A DNA stretch of 64,000 nt from Neoceratodus forsteri. Its lineage: Eukaryota > Chordata > Ceratodontiformes > Ceratodontidae. The translations under genes were made by a program, and so were the position numbers. Under the pieces are notes generated by a model. That model was not told where the DNA came from, did no database searches, and saw nothing but the letters and a program-made list of their open reading frames with translations. The DNA lies in the NCBI GenBank assembly GCA_016271365.2, contig CM057456.1, positions 1,400,797,001-1,400,861,000 of the forward strand. The letters are read 5' to 3'. Shown here one piece after another: positions 44,695 to 56,815 of the stretch (the stretch's first letter is position 1; every line of letters starts with the position of its first letter).

Positions 44695-44910
44695 ATGGAG
44701 GTGGACACAGGACTGGACAGTGAAGATTTGAATGAAACTATAATAAATGATATAGTTGATACTGAAGCACAGCTAGAAAAGAAATGTCGGAAAAAAAGGA
44801 AAATGCTGGTTTCAATGCCAGCAGAGGATGAGGATTGCTACAGTAAATGGAAAGAAGCTTTAAAAAATAAGACATTTCTTCGTATTTATCATAATTTCCT
44901 TTTCTTTTAG
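44695..44910 (+). CDS. Unrecognised short ORF, possibly a host-gene or retrocopy fragment
   Basis: The 71-residue frame begins MEVDTGLDSEDLNETIINDI. It has an acidic first half, a KKCRKKRKM basic patch that could be a nuclear signal, and DEDCYSKWKEAL before it runs into the DIRS B-type terminus at 44888. Codon use looks more protein-like than the surroundings. I do not recognise the family. Truncation by the repeat means any original protein was longer. It could equally be chance. Confidence 0.3.
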   Translation: MEVDTGLDSEDLNETIINDIVDTEAQLEKKCRKKRKMLVSMPAEDEDCYSKWKEALKNKTFLRIYHNFLFF

Positions 44911-44925
44911 CTCCTACATTGTCAA
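44888..44925 (+). repeat. Second isolated DIRS B-type terminus
   Basis: CATAATTTCCTTTTCTTTTA followed by GCTCCTACATTGTCAATGG matches the B1 inverted pair, in the same orientation as 43771-43812. Sequence after it (44926-45315) has no domain I can identify. Confidence 0.5.
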
Positions 44926-45315
44926 TGGGTAATCATTACAGATGAGTACTGTGTACCCTTACTAGGGGAAATGTCACAGCCCAAGGCTGTTAGAACAGAA
45001 TGTTGGGCTCATGAGGATTCTGGACAGCAGCAACTCTCCAGTCACTATTGTCCACGCAGTGCTTCTAAATATGGAAATAAACATCACGCTGGTTGACTTG
45101 AAATGAAAACACAAATCACCTGTCTACACAGATAGGACTTTAGCCAGAATAAAATATAGTAAACAGTGGTCTACCTTGCCAGATGACTAAAAGCGAGTAA
45201 TCAAGGCTCGACTTCCAAATGTTTATGTCTTGGAAGGTCCTGCAGAACTGAATTAACTTAAATGGACTTATTAAATGGAAAAAGACTGCATGCAGTGTAA
45301 GCACTCACCTGTAAC

Positions 45316-47000
45316 CAGGGCCCCATGTTTACTATGGCAAAGTGGGCCTACATTCTGCAGCAGGACCTCATACTTTCTGCGGCAGAACTGCTCATTCTGC
45401 AGCCAATCTGCGGCAGATAAACTGTGGCTAAACAGCATACCTTCAAAAGGATTAAGACTTGGTTAACCCTTTGCCTGCCTTCGTGCAACCACTCTGCTAC
45501 ACTGAAAATGGAACAGCAGGCCATTTAACAGTATTTAGTCTTCTTATCACAAAATATTAAACTGCAGTAACCCAAACATGGCACAGCCATGGGCATCAGT
45601 GTTCTCTTTTAATGAATCTTCCCTCCCACCCCGAATTTGAAGGCTCATCTGTTCTTCTTCTGGAAACTGGTGGCCTTTGCTGTTCTGCTAGGTTAAAATC
45701 AGAGGAGGACATACACGCTTAGCTAAAACTACACAAAAGGAAAACCTGCTTGGATTTCTTCTGGTTTATATTTACAGTTAGCAGATATAAAGAGAGACAC
45801 CAACTTGAAAGACTTTTTTTTCCTGATTTTGATCAATGTCCTTTTAGATTATTATTTTTTTTTTAACTAGGAATACCCCAACTGCTGTGCAACAAATATG
45901 TTGAGTGCAGTGTGCAAATCTGTGTGTTTGGTGGTGGTGGAGTTATTGTCTTTCTATAGCAGTGAAGGAGGTATAATTTGCAGTGTCTGTAGGATTTGTT
46001 GACTCCTGATTTTTCTTTTGGGGGACACACTGAAAAATGCAAGCAAGTCATTCTTATTAAGCTAGAGTAACCTTGGTTAGCATGTTCTCGTCTCGCCACT
46101 CAGGGGGCTATGGTGTTCTTCAGGCAGTGACCTTCATTTTACTTACAGTATGTATAGCAGCAATCAAACTCTCCATTCCAATTTTTTTCCATACCTGCTT
46201 GCTCCAGTTCTAGTATACCCTGGTCCCCAACTCTGCTGCAGCTGGGCAACATGACCCTCCTTAAGAATTGAGCTTGATGCCACCACTTAGGCTGCAGGTT
46301 CAAATCCGCCAAGAAATTACTCTCACACTTGCAGGTACAGAACTGCAGCTCACAAATCAAAACTGTGCTTGATGTCCACCAGTGTGGACAAAGTCCTTAG
46401 TCTGGTGCCAGCCCTGTGTTTCTGCAATCAGCTCCTCCTCCGATACCTGTCACCACACTGAGATCAGTTCCACCTCCACGGGCACCACTGACTCTTCTCA
46501 CTTCTTGACTACTGCTCACCTTCCAGTTCTTCCTTCCAAATTCATCTTCCAAGGATTCAGCATGCACCATGAGCAGCCTCGCAATCAAAAATTAACGTGG
46601 CTGAGCTACCCACACCTACACAGCAGCAAATCATAACTGCCGTGGCCCTAATCAAGCTTTGCCACTCTTGCGTCAGTCCCACTAACCCCCACAGTACTGG
46701 CTGGATGGAGTTATGTAACAAGAGCAAACACAAGTCAAGATGCCATGCGGCCACTAACTTTTCGACTTTATAGCGGACGGCATCAGTTTGCTGCCCCTTC
46801 TAATGAGCATGTATGCCATGGCATATTTAACATATCAATAGCTAAGCCCTTGCCTTGTGTAAACACATAGCATAGCTAACATTTCTGTGGCTGTGTGACT
46901 GGTTTTCCTGATTTCTGCGGCAAGCACTGATTTCTGCGGTCAGCTCCGATTTCTATGGCCCCTGCTGCAACCTCAGAATCGCAGAAAACATGGGGCCCTG
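45316..47000. mobile_element. hAT element (1.7 kb), non-coding
   Basis: Perfect 15-base inverted ends, CAGGGCCCCATGTTT and its reverse at 46986-47000, are flanked by identical CCTGTAAC at 45308-45315 and 47001-47008. Both ends carry repeated CTGCGGC motifs inside (45377-45415; 46914-46955), a usual hAT arrangement for transposase binding. No transposase (hATC or BED) motif is found in the short frames inside, so it is a deletion or capture derivative. Confidence 0.85.
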
Positions 47001-47337
47001 CCTGTAACAAATGAGGCACCCTTGGTTAACCTCAAATTTGAACCTGTTAAATATGTGTGCTAGCAACCAATATTCTAATGGGGAACTACTCTTTTTTGTT
47101 TGTAGTCATCACAACTGGATTCCAAGCAGCAGTACCCAGACAAGAAACTAGGTGGGGAAGAATACTGTCCCATACGACAACCATGTCCAGGAAAGGAATT
47201 TACCTGCTAACTGCCACCTGCAAAACTCTGTGACCAAGGCCGCATCAGCAGAGCTTTAAGCATCCAGTCTGTAGTGCTTGGTGAATGTGTGGACAGAGGA
47301 CCACATAGCTGCCTTGCATAACTCTAAAACTCTAAAG

Positions 47338-47820
47338 AAGGGCAACCAAAATGGTGCAGGGACTGCATCAGAAAACATAGGAGGACCGATTAACAGAGCT
47401 CAATATGTATACCCTAGAGCAAAGGAGGGAGAGAGGTGATATGATCAAAACATTCAAACATCTTAAGGACATTAACAAGGTGAAAAAGTCTAACATGTTT
47501 CAATATAAGAAAAATAGCAGGACAAGAGGACACAGCACAAGATTAGAGGGAGGCCAATTAAGGGAGAATGTGAGGAAGTTCTTTTTCACAGAAAGGGTGG
47601 TAGATGCATGGAATGGCCTACCTCAGGAAGTGGTGGATATGAATACAGTGCAGGGCTTCAAACAGGCATGGGATAGGCATAAGGGAGCAATACAGATGAG
47701 TGTGAATAGATAGGCCATTGACAGAGTAAAGGCCTATGGCACATTCATAAGGAAGAAAAAAATGGGTGGACTGGATGGGCCTTGCGGTCCTTATCTGCCT
47801 TCAACTTCTATGTTTCCATG
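47338..47820 (+). mobile_element. CR1-4: CR1 3' fragment
   Basis: The frame 47405-47713 encodes the CR1 C-terminal tail (YTLEQRRERGDMIKTFKHLK, FFFTERVVDAWNGLP). The 3' UTR contains CTGGATGGGCC, GGTCCTTATCTGCC and the TCTATGTTTCCATG end. It lies within DIRS B2; B2 sequence on both sides lines up with continuous B1 sequence at about 6018-6050. Confidence 0.8.
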
Positions 47821-48324
47821 TTCCACCTCTCTCCACTCAGGAAGGAGACCATAGTCCTGGTTCAGTGAGCCTTGATGAGAGTCAGAGACCTTTCTTTTTC
47901 GTGACATAAGCCTTGGCAACGCAGGCCCTTACCCACCTAGTTAGGGTGCCCTTGGAGACTTTTTGTTCCTGCTTGGCTACTTCGAAAAGAACGAACAACT
48001 TATCCGACTTCCAGAACCCAGCAGGCTACTGAAAGTATGCCCTGATGGCCCTTCGGAAATCTAACTTGTGCAACTCCTTTTCCTTTGGAAGAGAAGGCTG
48101 TGGACAGAAGGATGGAAGACAGATTTCCTGGTTCACATGGAAGGCCATAGGGACCTTCGGAATAAAAGATGAGACTGTTCTGAGCATCACCGTGTCCATA
48201 TGCATGATAAGGTATGGTTTTAGTGGGACAAAGCCTGGAGCTCACCAATCCTCCTGGCTGAGCACACAGTCACTAAGAAACACACCTTGTAAGACAGCAC
48301 GTCCAACGGTACTGATGAAAGTGG

Positions 48325-48588
48325 TTAGAAAGGCTCCTTACAAAAGTGTTTGGAATCAGATTCGGGTCCCATGGGGAACGGGGATTGGAACAGAGAATGA
48401 CTCCTGCCGACAGCCCACAGAAAATAAATAACCTCCTGGTTAGTCCCTAGGGACAAACCTAAGGAGGCTCTAAGGGCCGATACCTGACCTCTCAGGGTGC
48501 TCAAGGCCAAACCTTTTTTGACTCCTTCCTGCAGGAAATCAAAAATCTGCGAAACCGTGGCTTTGTAACACTGGATATTTTTTCCCAT
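48325..48588 (-). pseudogene. DIRS B2 tyrosine recombinase, N-terminal part
   Basis: VSQIFDFLQEGVKKGLALST then LRGQVSALRASLG is the helical core-binding domain that precedes the catalytic domain of DIRS recombinases. The catalytic half continues in other frames towards 47120. In B1 this part is deleted. Confidence 0.65.
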
Positions 48589-48746
48589 GGCTTAAGCCAA
48601 AAAAGTGGTCCATATTTAAGCATAGGCTGGCCCAAACCAAAAAAGTGGTCCATATTCAAGCATAAGCTGCCAACGTGGAAATCTTCCTGGCAGCCACCAG
48701 GGTGTCCATCACCTTCTTACGGAAACCCTATTTCAGGAGTCTCCTT

Positions 48747-49590
48747 TCAGAAGCCAGGTCGTGAGCTACATTGCTCCCAGATTTGGATGCAAAATGGGGC
48801 CTTGTGAGAGACGGTCCCCTGCAATGGAAGGCAAAATGGTGCGTGCTGAGCTAGGTTCATTAAGTCCGAGAACCAAGGTCTTCTGGGCCACTCTGGAACC
48901 ATTACAAGAAAGCTTCTTCTTGAGTGCCTTATTTTGCGTATGACATTGGGGAGGAGCGGCAGAGGAGGGGAGGCATCCTCTGCTGAAATTCCATACTTGT
49001 GACAGGGCGTCCACTGCCTCTGCCTGTGGACACCGGTTGCGGCTGAAGAATGAATGATCTTGAGCATTGTGGCTGGAGGAAAACAAGTCAGTCTCAGGAT
49101 GAGCAAACCTTTGCCACAGAAGGTTGAACACCTCCAGGTTCAACATCCACTGCTCTGGATGTACATTTCTGTGGTTTAGTCAGTCAGATTCCATGTTTAA
49201 TTCCCCCTACCAGATGTACTGCTGACAGAAAGAGAATATTCTCCTCTGCCCACAGCAAGAGATTGGTGACTTCTTTTAGCATCTCCCTGCTCTTTGTGCC
49301 CCTTGATTTTTTATGTACGCTACCATGACGGCGTTGTTTGACCTTATTTTCATGACTTTTGACTGCACCTGACTTTGAAAATGAAGGACAGTGAGGCGCA
49401 CAGTCCTCATCTCCAGAACGTTTACATGTATGTGCTGTTCCTGTGCTGACCAAGTCCTCTGAATGGGTATGTTGTCCAGGACTGCCCCCCAACTCGACAG
49501 GCTGGCATCAGACATTAGAATAAACTCTGGGTGGCTGGCCCAGTGGAGCTGAGGGCTGAGGCCCTGGATGCCACATGCCACACCTTGCAC
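48747..49590 (-). pseudogene. DIRS B2 RNase H and spacer
   Basis: 49276-49590 gives ILMSDASLSSWGAVLD (Asp), VNVLEMRTVRL (Glu) and KIRSNNAVMVAYIKNQG, where the last block has Asn for the expected Asp. 48766-49146 gives EVFNLLWQRF, ETDLFSS and AEAVDALSQVWNF, the spacer seen in A1. Confidence 0.7.
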
Positions 49591-52130
49591 TATACTAACA
49601 TACTAACAAAGTAACACACTGAAATGCCAGCAGAATAGGCCTAATGGTCTCTTGAGTCTACTCGATTTTCAGCACCTGCACTGAGGGCCGATTTTGGTGT
49701 CCCCCCCTCCCCCCTTGGGTTATACTGTCCCCAGTCCCAGATGTTCCACCTGTATTGGGCTTGGTCAGATTTACCTTCCCCCTGTACCTGTCCCATCCCC
49801 TCTTAAACCCGTCCACAGTCTCCACCTCCACCAGCTCCCTGGGCAGTGCATTCCATGGCTCCACCACCCTTTCAGTGACATAACATTTCCTCCTCTCCCC
49901 TCTGAGCCTGCCCCCTTCCAGCTTACACCCGTGACCTCTTGTTGCCCCACCCTCCTTCCTTTGGAGCACCCTGACTGGGCCTCCTTTATTAATCCCTTTC
50001 ACGTACTTAAAGACCTCTATCATGTCCCCCCATCCCTCCTCTCCTCCAGGGTGTACATGTCGAGCACCTTGAGCCTCTCCTCATAGGTCCAATCCCCCAG
50101 GCCCCAGATCATTTTGGTTGCCCTCCTTTGGACCCGCTCTAGGAGCGTAATGTCCCTCTTTAAATGTGGTCTCCAAAACTGTACACAATACTTGAGGTGT
50201 GGCCTAACCAAGCAGTTGTACAGTGGAAGGATCACTTCCGCTTTTCTGGAGGTAATCCCCCTGGCAATGCATCCCAGCATCCCATCCTATTTGCCCTTGC
50301 CGCTGCCCTCCTACAGGTCTCCGAGCTGTTCATTTTGACATCTACCACTACCCCTAAGTCCCTCTCACCCTCCGTGACTTGAATCATGTCTCCTCCCAGG
50401 GTATACCCCTGGCCTGGATTTCTGACTCCCAGATGCAGAATCATGTACTTCCCTGCATTAAATTTTAGTTTCCATTTTTCCAACCACCTTTCCAGAGTCT
50501 CCAGGTCCTCCTGCAAGGCCACCTTCCCCTCCTCCCCATCCACCACTGCACCCAGCTCTGAGTCATCTGCAAAGAGACTCATCTCACTCCTGATCCCCCT
50601 CCTGATGTCTGAGATATAGGCGTTGAACAGGAGTGGCCCCAGCACTGACCCCGGGGAACCCCACTAGAAACCCACCTTGGGGATGAGACTATCCCTCCAA
50701 CCACCACTTTCTGAGTATGTTCAGAGAGCCAATTTCTTATCCATCTTAGCAACTGTCTCCCTACTCCCATTTCCTTCAGCTTAGCCAGCAGGCCACTGTG
50801 GGGTACCGAATCAAACGCCTTGCTAAAATACAGAAAGAAGACATCCACTGGCCTACCCTGGTCCAGGGTCCTTGTCACCCAGTCATAGAACTCAACAAGA
50901 TTTGTCTGGCACGATCTTCCCGTGACAAAGCCATGCTGCCTATCGTCCAAGTATCCAGTTTGCTCTAGTAATCCCCCCTAGCCTTTCCTTGACCATACCC
51001 TCCATCACCTTGCCGACCACCGATGTCAGGCTAACGGGCCTGTAATTTTCTGCCTCCTCTCCTGATCCCCCCCTTGTGGATTGGCACGACATGGGCCACC
51101 CTCCAGTCTTGGAGCACCCACCCAGTCCTCAGAGAGATGTTAAAGAGCTCCGCTAGAGGGACTGCCAGGACATCTGCCAGTTCCCTCAGCACCCTGGGAT
51201 GCATCTCATCTGGCCCAGGTGCTTTCTCCATCCGAAGGGACCTGAGGGCTTCCCTTACTCTCTCTACTGGGATTTCAGCCTCCATGTCCTCCCCTTTTCA
51301 CCATGCACTGCTGGGCTCCCGCCTGTCTGTGGTGGCCATTCCCTTTCCCCAGACCCATCAGGGCCCTTGGTCACTACCAGTCCCAAGCCTTGCTCCGGTT
51401 TGTCCCTGCTCCCCTCACAAGACATAGCCCCTCCATTCGACCTGGTAAAAACTGAGGCAAAGTACTCATTTAGGACTTCTGCCTGTTCCCCCGCCTTCTG
51501 TGCCCAACCATCCCCTATCCTTATCTTGCTGATCTTCCCCCTTACTTTCCTTTTCCCCCTATATATCTAACCCCTTGTCCCTCCTCTGGACCCCACTGGC
51601 CAAGGACTGCTCCTTTTTTGCCTTAGCTGCTCTCACCACCCTGGGGACTCTCTTGGCAGCCAGCTCATATTCCTCCTGATCCCCTTTCACTTCTTGACCA
51701 CTATAGTCCGCCTTCTTTTCCCTCACCACCTCCTGTACCTCCCGTGTCCACCAGCAGGGTTTTCTGGCCTTACGGAACTTACGCCTTTCCTTTGCGCAGG
51801 ATCTGGTAACCTCCTGTATTCCCCTCCTAATTATCCCCTACCTACTGTCAGCATCTAAATCCGGCCTTATCCTGTTCAGACGATCTTTAAGGATCCTTCC
51901 CATCCCCTTGAAGTCTACACCCCTAAAGTTGGTTACTACTGTCCTTGTTCAGCTTTCCTCCCCACCCAGGTCCAGGAAGAACCAGACTGTGGCATGATCA
52001 CTCCCAGCCAATGGGTCCCTCACCTCTAGGACCCTAATCTGATCACTGTCCGCCAGGACCACGTCCAGTGTCTGGGCCTCCCTAGTTGGCTCTCCCACCT
52101 GTTCTATGCCTTTGACCCAGGTTTGTGACA
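49591..52130 (-). mobile_element. CR1-5: 5'-truncated CR1 LINE
   Basis: The 3' end is near 49591 (GCCAGCAGAATAGGCCTAAT at 49625). Coding parts run right to left: endonuclease end (51949-52131, DPLAGSDHATVW), linker, RT (51031-51285, 50579-50950, 50232-50645), C-terminal tail (49658-50280). It truncates DIRS B2 on its left and meets a hAT-like fragment on its right. Confidence 0.75.
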
Positions 52131-52131
52131 A
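49658..52131 (-). pseudogene. CR1-5 ORF2 (endonuclease end and RT)
   Basis: 51031-51285: MEKAPGPDEMHPRVLRELAD and VAHVVPIHKGG. 50579-50950: DDRQHGFVTGRSCQTNLVEF, FSKAFDSVPHSGLL (motif A, with FLYFSK where YLDFSK is usual, so the motif-A Asp is Tyr), then SGVPRGQCW. 50232-50645: LFADDSELGAVVDG with both Asp. 50020-50280 and 49658-50023: post-RT parts (WRPHLKRDITLLERVQRRAT, ERVVEPWNALPRELV). There are four frame changes over 2.4 kb. Confidence 0.75.
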
Positions 52132-52212
52132 AAACTAGTATAGAAAAAGTCCCCTTTGTGCCCTCATAAGTGCCCTTTTGATTCTCAGCCCCCTCAGCTT
52201 TTACCATCTTCC
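52131..52212. mobile_element. Fragment of the 17596-17758 hAT-like miniature family
   Basis: It shares AAAAACTAGT, then AAAAAGT, CATAAGTGCCCTT, CCCCCTCAGCTTTTAC and CATCTTCC with 17663-17752. The left end of the element is absent; it joins CR1-5 directly. Confidence 0.65.
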
Positions 52213-52539
52213 GGCACCCTAGCGACCTCGGGTCATCGGGGTGCAGGCACGGGGGTGGGGGAGTGGAAGCAGGATCGAGCGTTGGCTCTCCTCTCCTGGG
52301 TAAGGGGGATCGCCCACCCGAAGTCCCGCCGCCACCGAATGGAGTTTCGGTGCCGGCAGTCAATGATGTGAATGGAAGGGAGGGCATCCCAAATGGCGCA
52401 TACGCATGCCTCCACACACACACACGCTACATCAGGGACACGTAGGGGTCGGGAGAAAACCAGCAAAAACCCAAAAATTAGATATCAAAAAAAAGAAAAA
52501 AAAAAGAATCGACTCTGGGGGAACATCAAAAGTAAACCC
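52213..52539. other. Unassigned GC-rich stretch with A-rich end
   Basis: It is GC-rich until a CA repeat at 52414-52428 and then A-rich at 52470-52507. It might be a small retroposed piece, but I see no flanking duplication. No domain is recognised. Confidence 0.35.
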
Positions 52540-53682
52540 TTTGCTCAGATTCTCCAAACTCACCTACCAACTCAGAGATTGCCACAGTCATGGTGAAATG
52601 GGGATCCTGGCCTGATAATTCTCCGAGGTCGGATCCCAGGCTGACAGCAATTTGATCTGCTGGGGCCACATGGGAAGGCGAGCCCACGGAACTAGTTCCA
52701 TCACTGCCGCTATGAGGCCCAGAATTCACAGAAGGCTGTGAGCTGAAGCAGACAATTGGCTCCTCAGCCACTGAACCTCTCTCAACAGGGTTTCATTCCT
52801 GGCTGATGAGAGGAAGACATTCCCCTCATCCATCTGGAAAACCACTCCTAGGTGCTCCAGGGTCTGTGATGGCTTGAGAGAGAGCTCTTCTCCCATTTCA
52901 CCACCCAGCTGTGGGACTCCAACACCACCAGAGTCCTGGTCACTGACTTCCTTGCCAATGGCACAGACGGAGCTCGAATGAGATCAACTAGGTAGGGACA
53001 GATATGATGTCCCTCCTTTCAGAGTTGAGACACCAGGACTATGAGCACTTTCAAAAAAACTTTGGGGCTGTTGCCAGCTGAGGTGGTAGTGCTCTGTACT
53101 AGAACTGCAATCCCAGCACCATGAACCTGAGGAAACTCTGATGAGACTGCCAGATAGGGATGTGGAGATACTCATCCCTCAGATCTTTGGAAGCTAGATA
53201 ATCCCCCAGGTGGACAGTTCAGATGACTGAATGCAGGAACTCCATCTTGAAGGTCGTGTGGCAAACAAACTTGATTAGGTGTTTCAGATTCAGAATAGGT
53301 CTGAAACCCCCAACTTCTTGGGAACGACGAAATATATTATGTAGAATCCCTGGCCTTGCTCGCTGGGAGGCACTGGAACAATCGCCCTGATTTCCAAGAC
53401 CCAAGCATCTGATGTTATCTGGGCTCATCCTGTGTAAAAACTGTGCAGTCTTCCACCAAGGGAAGGGAGGCAGAGATAGGCCGGCGTACCCTGATTGTGA
53501 AGTGACCATTTTCACCCTGGGCCTCTGTTGTGACTTCTGGCAAGCACTCATCTGCTACTATTGCTCTGGAAACCAGAACAGGCTCCTTTGCTCCTCTGGT
53601 TCTCGAAGTTTGGAAATGGACAAAAAAAAACTCAATACTGCTTGTGTCGGCGGCCTCCTTGACCTTCTGGAGTTGAACCAAC
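52540..53682 (-). mobile_element. DIRS D: RT fragment of a fourth DIRS-like family
   Basis: Reading right to left, 53219-53551 contains FRRSQEVGGFRPILNLKHL and FKMEFLHSVI, an RT fingers block. The region 52860-53210 in mixed frames contains a LASKDLRDEYLHIPI-like motif-A segment and a PYLVDLI-like remnant of the active site. It differs from A, B and C. Its right part is cut by the poly(T) start of L1a at 53683. Confidence 0.55.
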
Positions 53683-54216
53683 CTTTTTTTTTTTTTTTTA
53701 AACTCAGATATCATTTTATTGGTGCATCTTAGTAATTTTCAACTTATAGATAATACAATTGTGCACAGCTTTGAGGAACAAATAGTTACATATAGCACAC
53801 CTTAGCTTTTGTAGTGCACTGAAAATAAGTAGATCACCAGCAGCATAGCGATGCTAACCACAAATTTATGATAAGGCACTTGCAGAAGTTGAGCAAAGTC
53901 CTTAGAGTCTCTTGTTGTCCTAATCATTGAAAATGAAAAGACTAGTTGTATGTAGTCCATGGTATGGCTAAAGTCGTCCCCAAGTTGCCAAAAAAGCCAG
54001 GGCTAAAAGGTTACATAAATGGAATGAGAGAAAAGAGGAAAAAAGAAATTCTGGATGCAGTACACAAAGAGCACCACTAATAACACGTACATCCATACAT
54101 CCACACTGTACCACGAACGAGCTGGGGGACCCTAGGTCCCCCCCCGGGGAAAGACTGATGAACGAGGAGCTGGTAGGCAGGGGGGAACAAAGGAGAGGAA
54201 ATGCTCGTGGAAGGGG

Positions 54217-55134
54217 TTGGTGGTGAATGCTAGGAGCCTGGCATATAAGACGGAGGAACTGACGGCCATCATTACGCATGACAAGTTAGACATCATAGGG
54301 ATAACTGAGACTTGGTGGATGGACCTCCACACATGGGAGACACCTAAACCGGACTTCAGGCTGTTTAGGAAGGACAGGAGGGACAGGAAAGGGGGGGCAG
54401 CCGTTTACGTCAAAGTGGACATACAGGTGTCAGACGGGCAGGAGGGCGACAGGGCCATGGAACTTCTATGGGTGAAGCTATGCAGGTGGACGGGGGAATA
54501 CTTGAAACTGCGAGTTGTATATAGACCACCATCACAGGGAGAAGATCAGGACAGGGTGATGCTGCAGGATATTGACAGGATAGCTGTCAAAGGGGATGCA
54601 TTACTGGTAGGTAACCTCTTACCAGATGTGGAATGGACCATCCCCGAAGTAGCTTCAGCAAGAAGTAGGGAGTTAGTGGACAGACTAAGTGGGGTGTTCC
54701 TGAAACAGCTGGTCAGGAAGCCTACCAGGGGGAGCAGCCTGCTAGATGTGGTACTGATGAATGTGGAGAATGTGGAGGAGGTGGTGGCGGTGGTAGGAGA
54801 AAAACTACGGAAAAGTGACCACAGGACTGTGAGGGCAGGAAGGACAGGGACCCATACCAGCACAATGGTGCTGGACTTTAGGTGGGCGGACTTTGACAAA
54901 TTAAGAAGGCTGGTGATGGAGGCCATGGAAGGTTTGGGGGATATAAGTGATGCAGACGAACTATGGGTAGCTATCAGGGACCAACTCCGGAAGGCCACAC
55001 CGGCATCCATCAGAAGTGTTAGGAAGTGGGCAAGAAGCAGGAAGCTGCTTTGGTTCAGCAGGGAAGTAGCAAGGGCGGTAGGGGTTGGCGGAGGGCGTTC
55101 AGGAGATACAAGAGTACTCAGGGGAGGGGGATAG
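54217..55134 (+). pseudogene. CR1-6 ORF2, endonuclease domain
   Basis: The 305-residue open frame has NARSL at residues 4-8, IGITETW with the catalytic Glu at 31, VVYRPPSQG at 100-108, and KSDHRTV with Asp-His at 201-202. The metal-binding block reads GNLLPDVEW (residues 132-140) where CR1-1 has GDFNLPGVDW, so the Asp is Asn and this copy should not cut DNA. A frameshift near 55085 moves the frame to the linker at 55085-55339. Confidence 0.8.
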
Positions 55135-55614
55135 GGAGGCAAGGAGACTAGCAGGAAAGGTCATCAGGAGGGCTAAGGCGGATGCAGAAGTCAGGTCAGC
55201 GAAACAGGCCAGGAGAGGGAAAAAGGCATTTTTTAGTTACGTGGGGGAGAGGAGGAAGGCTGGCCAGGGGATTAAAAGGCTGAGGGGGGGGAAGGAGGCA
55301 AACACTTGGAAGAGGACAGGGAGAAGGCAGAAAACCTGAACAGGTACTTCTGCTCTGTATTTACGTAAGAAAAAGGGCAGTAGAGGGCCTGAGTTGGAAA
55401 GGGGGGGGGGGGCACAGTGATGGTATCAGATCCCGTCACCATGGAGAGAGTTAAGGAGGAATTAACCAGGGTGAAGGTGGACAAGTCCATGGGGCCAGAT
55501 GGCCAGCACCCGAGGTGATTTTGGAACTAAGAGGAGCTGGCTGCCCCACTTACGAGGCTGTTCAACCTGTCTCTGGACACTGGTATAGTGCCGAAGGACT
55601 GAAAAAACACGACA

Positions 55615-56815
55615 GTGGTGTCGATACACAAGGCGGGGGGGAGGGGCAGGGAGCTGAGGGACAACTACTGCGCCATCAATCTGACCGCTGTGGTGGGGAA
55701 GGTCATGAAGGCACTCTTCAGTGAAAGAGTAATGAAGTACCTGGAGGTGAATGGACTGCTGGATGACAGACAGCATGGGTTTACTAGGGGCAAGTCATGC
55801 CAGTGCACTGTTATCGAATTTTACAACTGGGTGATGCAGGCAGTGGACCAGGGGGCAATGGTGAATGTGGCCTATCTGGATTTCAGTAAGGCCTTTGACA
55901 CCGAACCTCACAGGAGGCTGGTCAACAAACTGGATAGCATAGGAGTAGGGTTCAAAATAACAAGATGGGTTGAAAACTGGTTGACAGATAGGAGTCAGAG
56001 AGTGGTGGTGAATGGGGTGTACTCAGGGACTGGGCAGGCGAGGAGTGGAGTTCCCCAGGGATCAGTGCTGGGACATCTCCTGTTCAATATCTATGTACTA
56101 AACATTGCAGATGGACTGTCAGGGAAGGTGGTCCTCTTTGCAGATGACACAAAAATCTGTAATAGAGTTGACGCCCCTGAGGAGGTGGAGGACATGAGAA
56201 GGGACCTGAGAGTACTGGAGGAGTGGGTAGAGACCTCGCAGCTAAAATTCACCATCAAGAAATGTGTTGTTATGCACCTGGGGCACAGGAACCAAACGGC
56301 TGAGTATATGCTGGGTGGGAACAGAGTCAGGATGTTGGAGGATGAGAGGGATCTGGGAGTAATAGTCTCCAGCAACCTCAAGGTAGGGAAGCAATGCTTG
56401 AGGGTGGTGGCGAGGGTGTTTGGGATGCTGGCAAATATCGGCAGGGGAATCACCAGCAGGCGTAGGGAGGTCCTGGTACCCCTGTATCAAGTCCTGATGA
56501 GGTCACACCTAGAATACGGTGTCCAGTTTTGGAGGCCTTATCTGGCGCAAAGATATAGACTTGATCGAAAGAGTCCAGTGGAGGGTGACCAAGATGGTGC
56601 AGGGGATGGAGGGCAAGCCATATGAACAGAGGTGCGTGGAGTTGGGGCTATATGCAATGGAGACCAAGAGGGAAAGGGGGGACATGATTGAGACCTTTAA
56701 ATATACCAAAGGGATGAACAAGAGAGGCCCAGGGAAGTTGTTCCACATGAAGGAAGGAAACATAATAAGGGGGCGTGGATTGAGACTCCGGGGGGTCACT
56801 TCAAGAGCAACGTGA
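55615..56815 (+). pseudogene. CR1-6 ORF2, reverse transcriptase
   Basis: 55615-56625 is a 336-residue frame covering NYCAINLTAVVGKVMKAL, DDRQHGFTRGKSCQCTVIEF, YLDFSKAFD (motif A), SGVPQGSVLG (motif B) and VLFADDTKICNRV, with the catalytic Asp pair at 56143-56148. The thumb and tail continue, then shift into 56519-56815 (RRVTKMVQGMEG-like, KRERGDMIETFKY). All RT catalytic residues look intact, making this the best RT in the window. Confidence 0.85.

Larger units (their letters stand above)
47066..49590 (-). mobile_element. DIRS B2: 3' part of a DIRS-like element
   Basis: Right to left it has RNase H (49276-49590), RH-YR spacer (48747-49146), YR N-terminal part (48325-48588), YR C-terminal part (47830-48300 and 47120-47330), and a left end near 47066. 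That end resembles B1's. It is cut on the right by CR1-5, so gag and RT are missing, and interrupted by CR1-4 at 47338-47820. It complements B1 by keeping exactly the segment B1 lost. Confidence 0.75.

Noticed and set aside
52384..52500. CA repeat and A-rich stretch as a CRISPR-like or regulatory repeat
   Set aside because: A simple dinucleotide run and poly(A)-like tract in a vertebrate genome; no spaced direct repeats.
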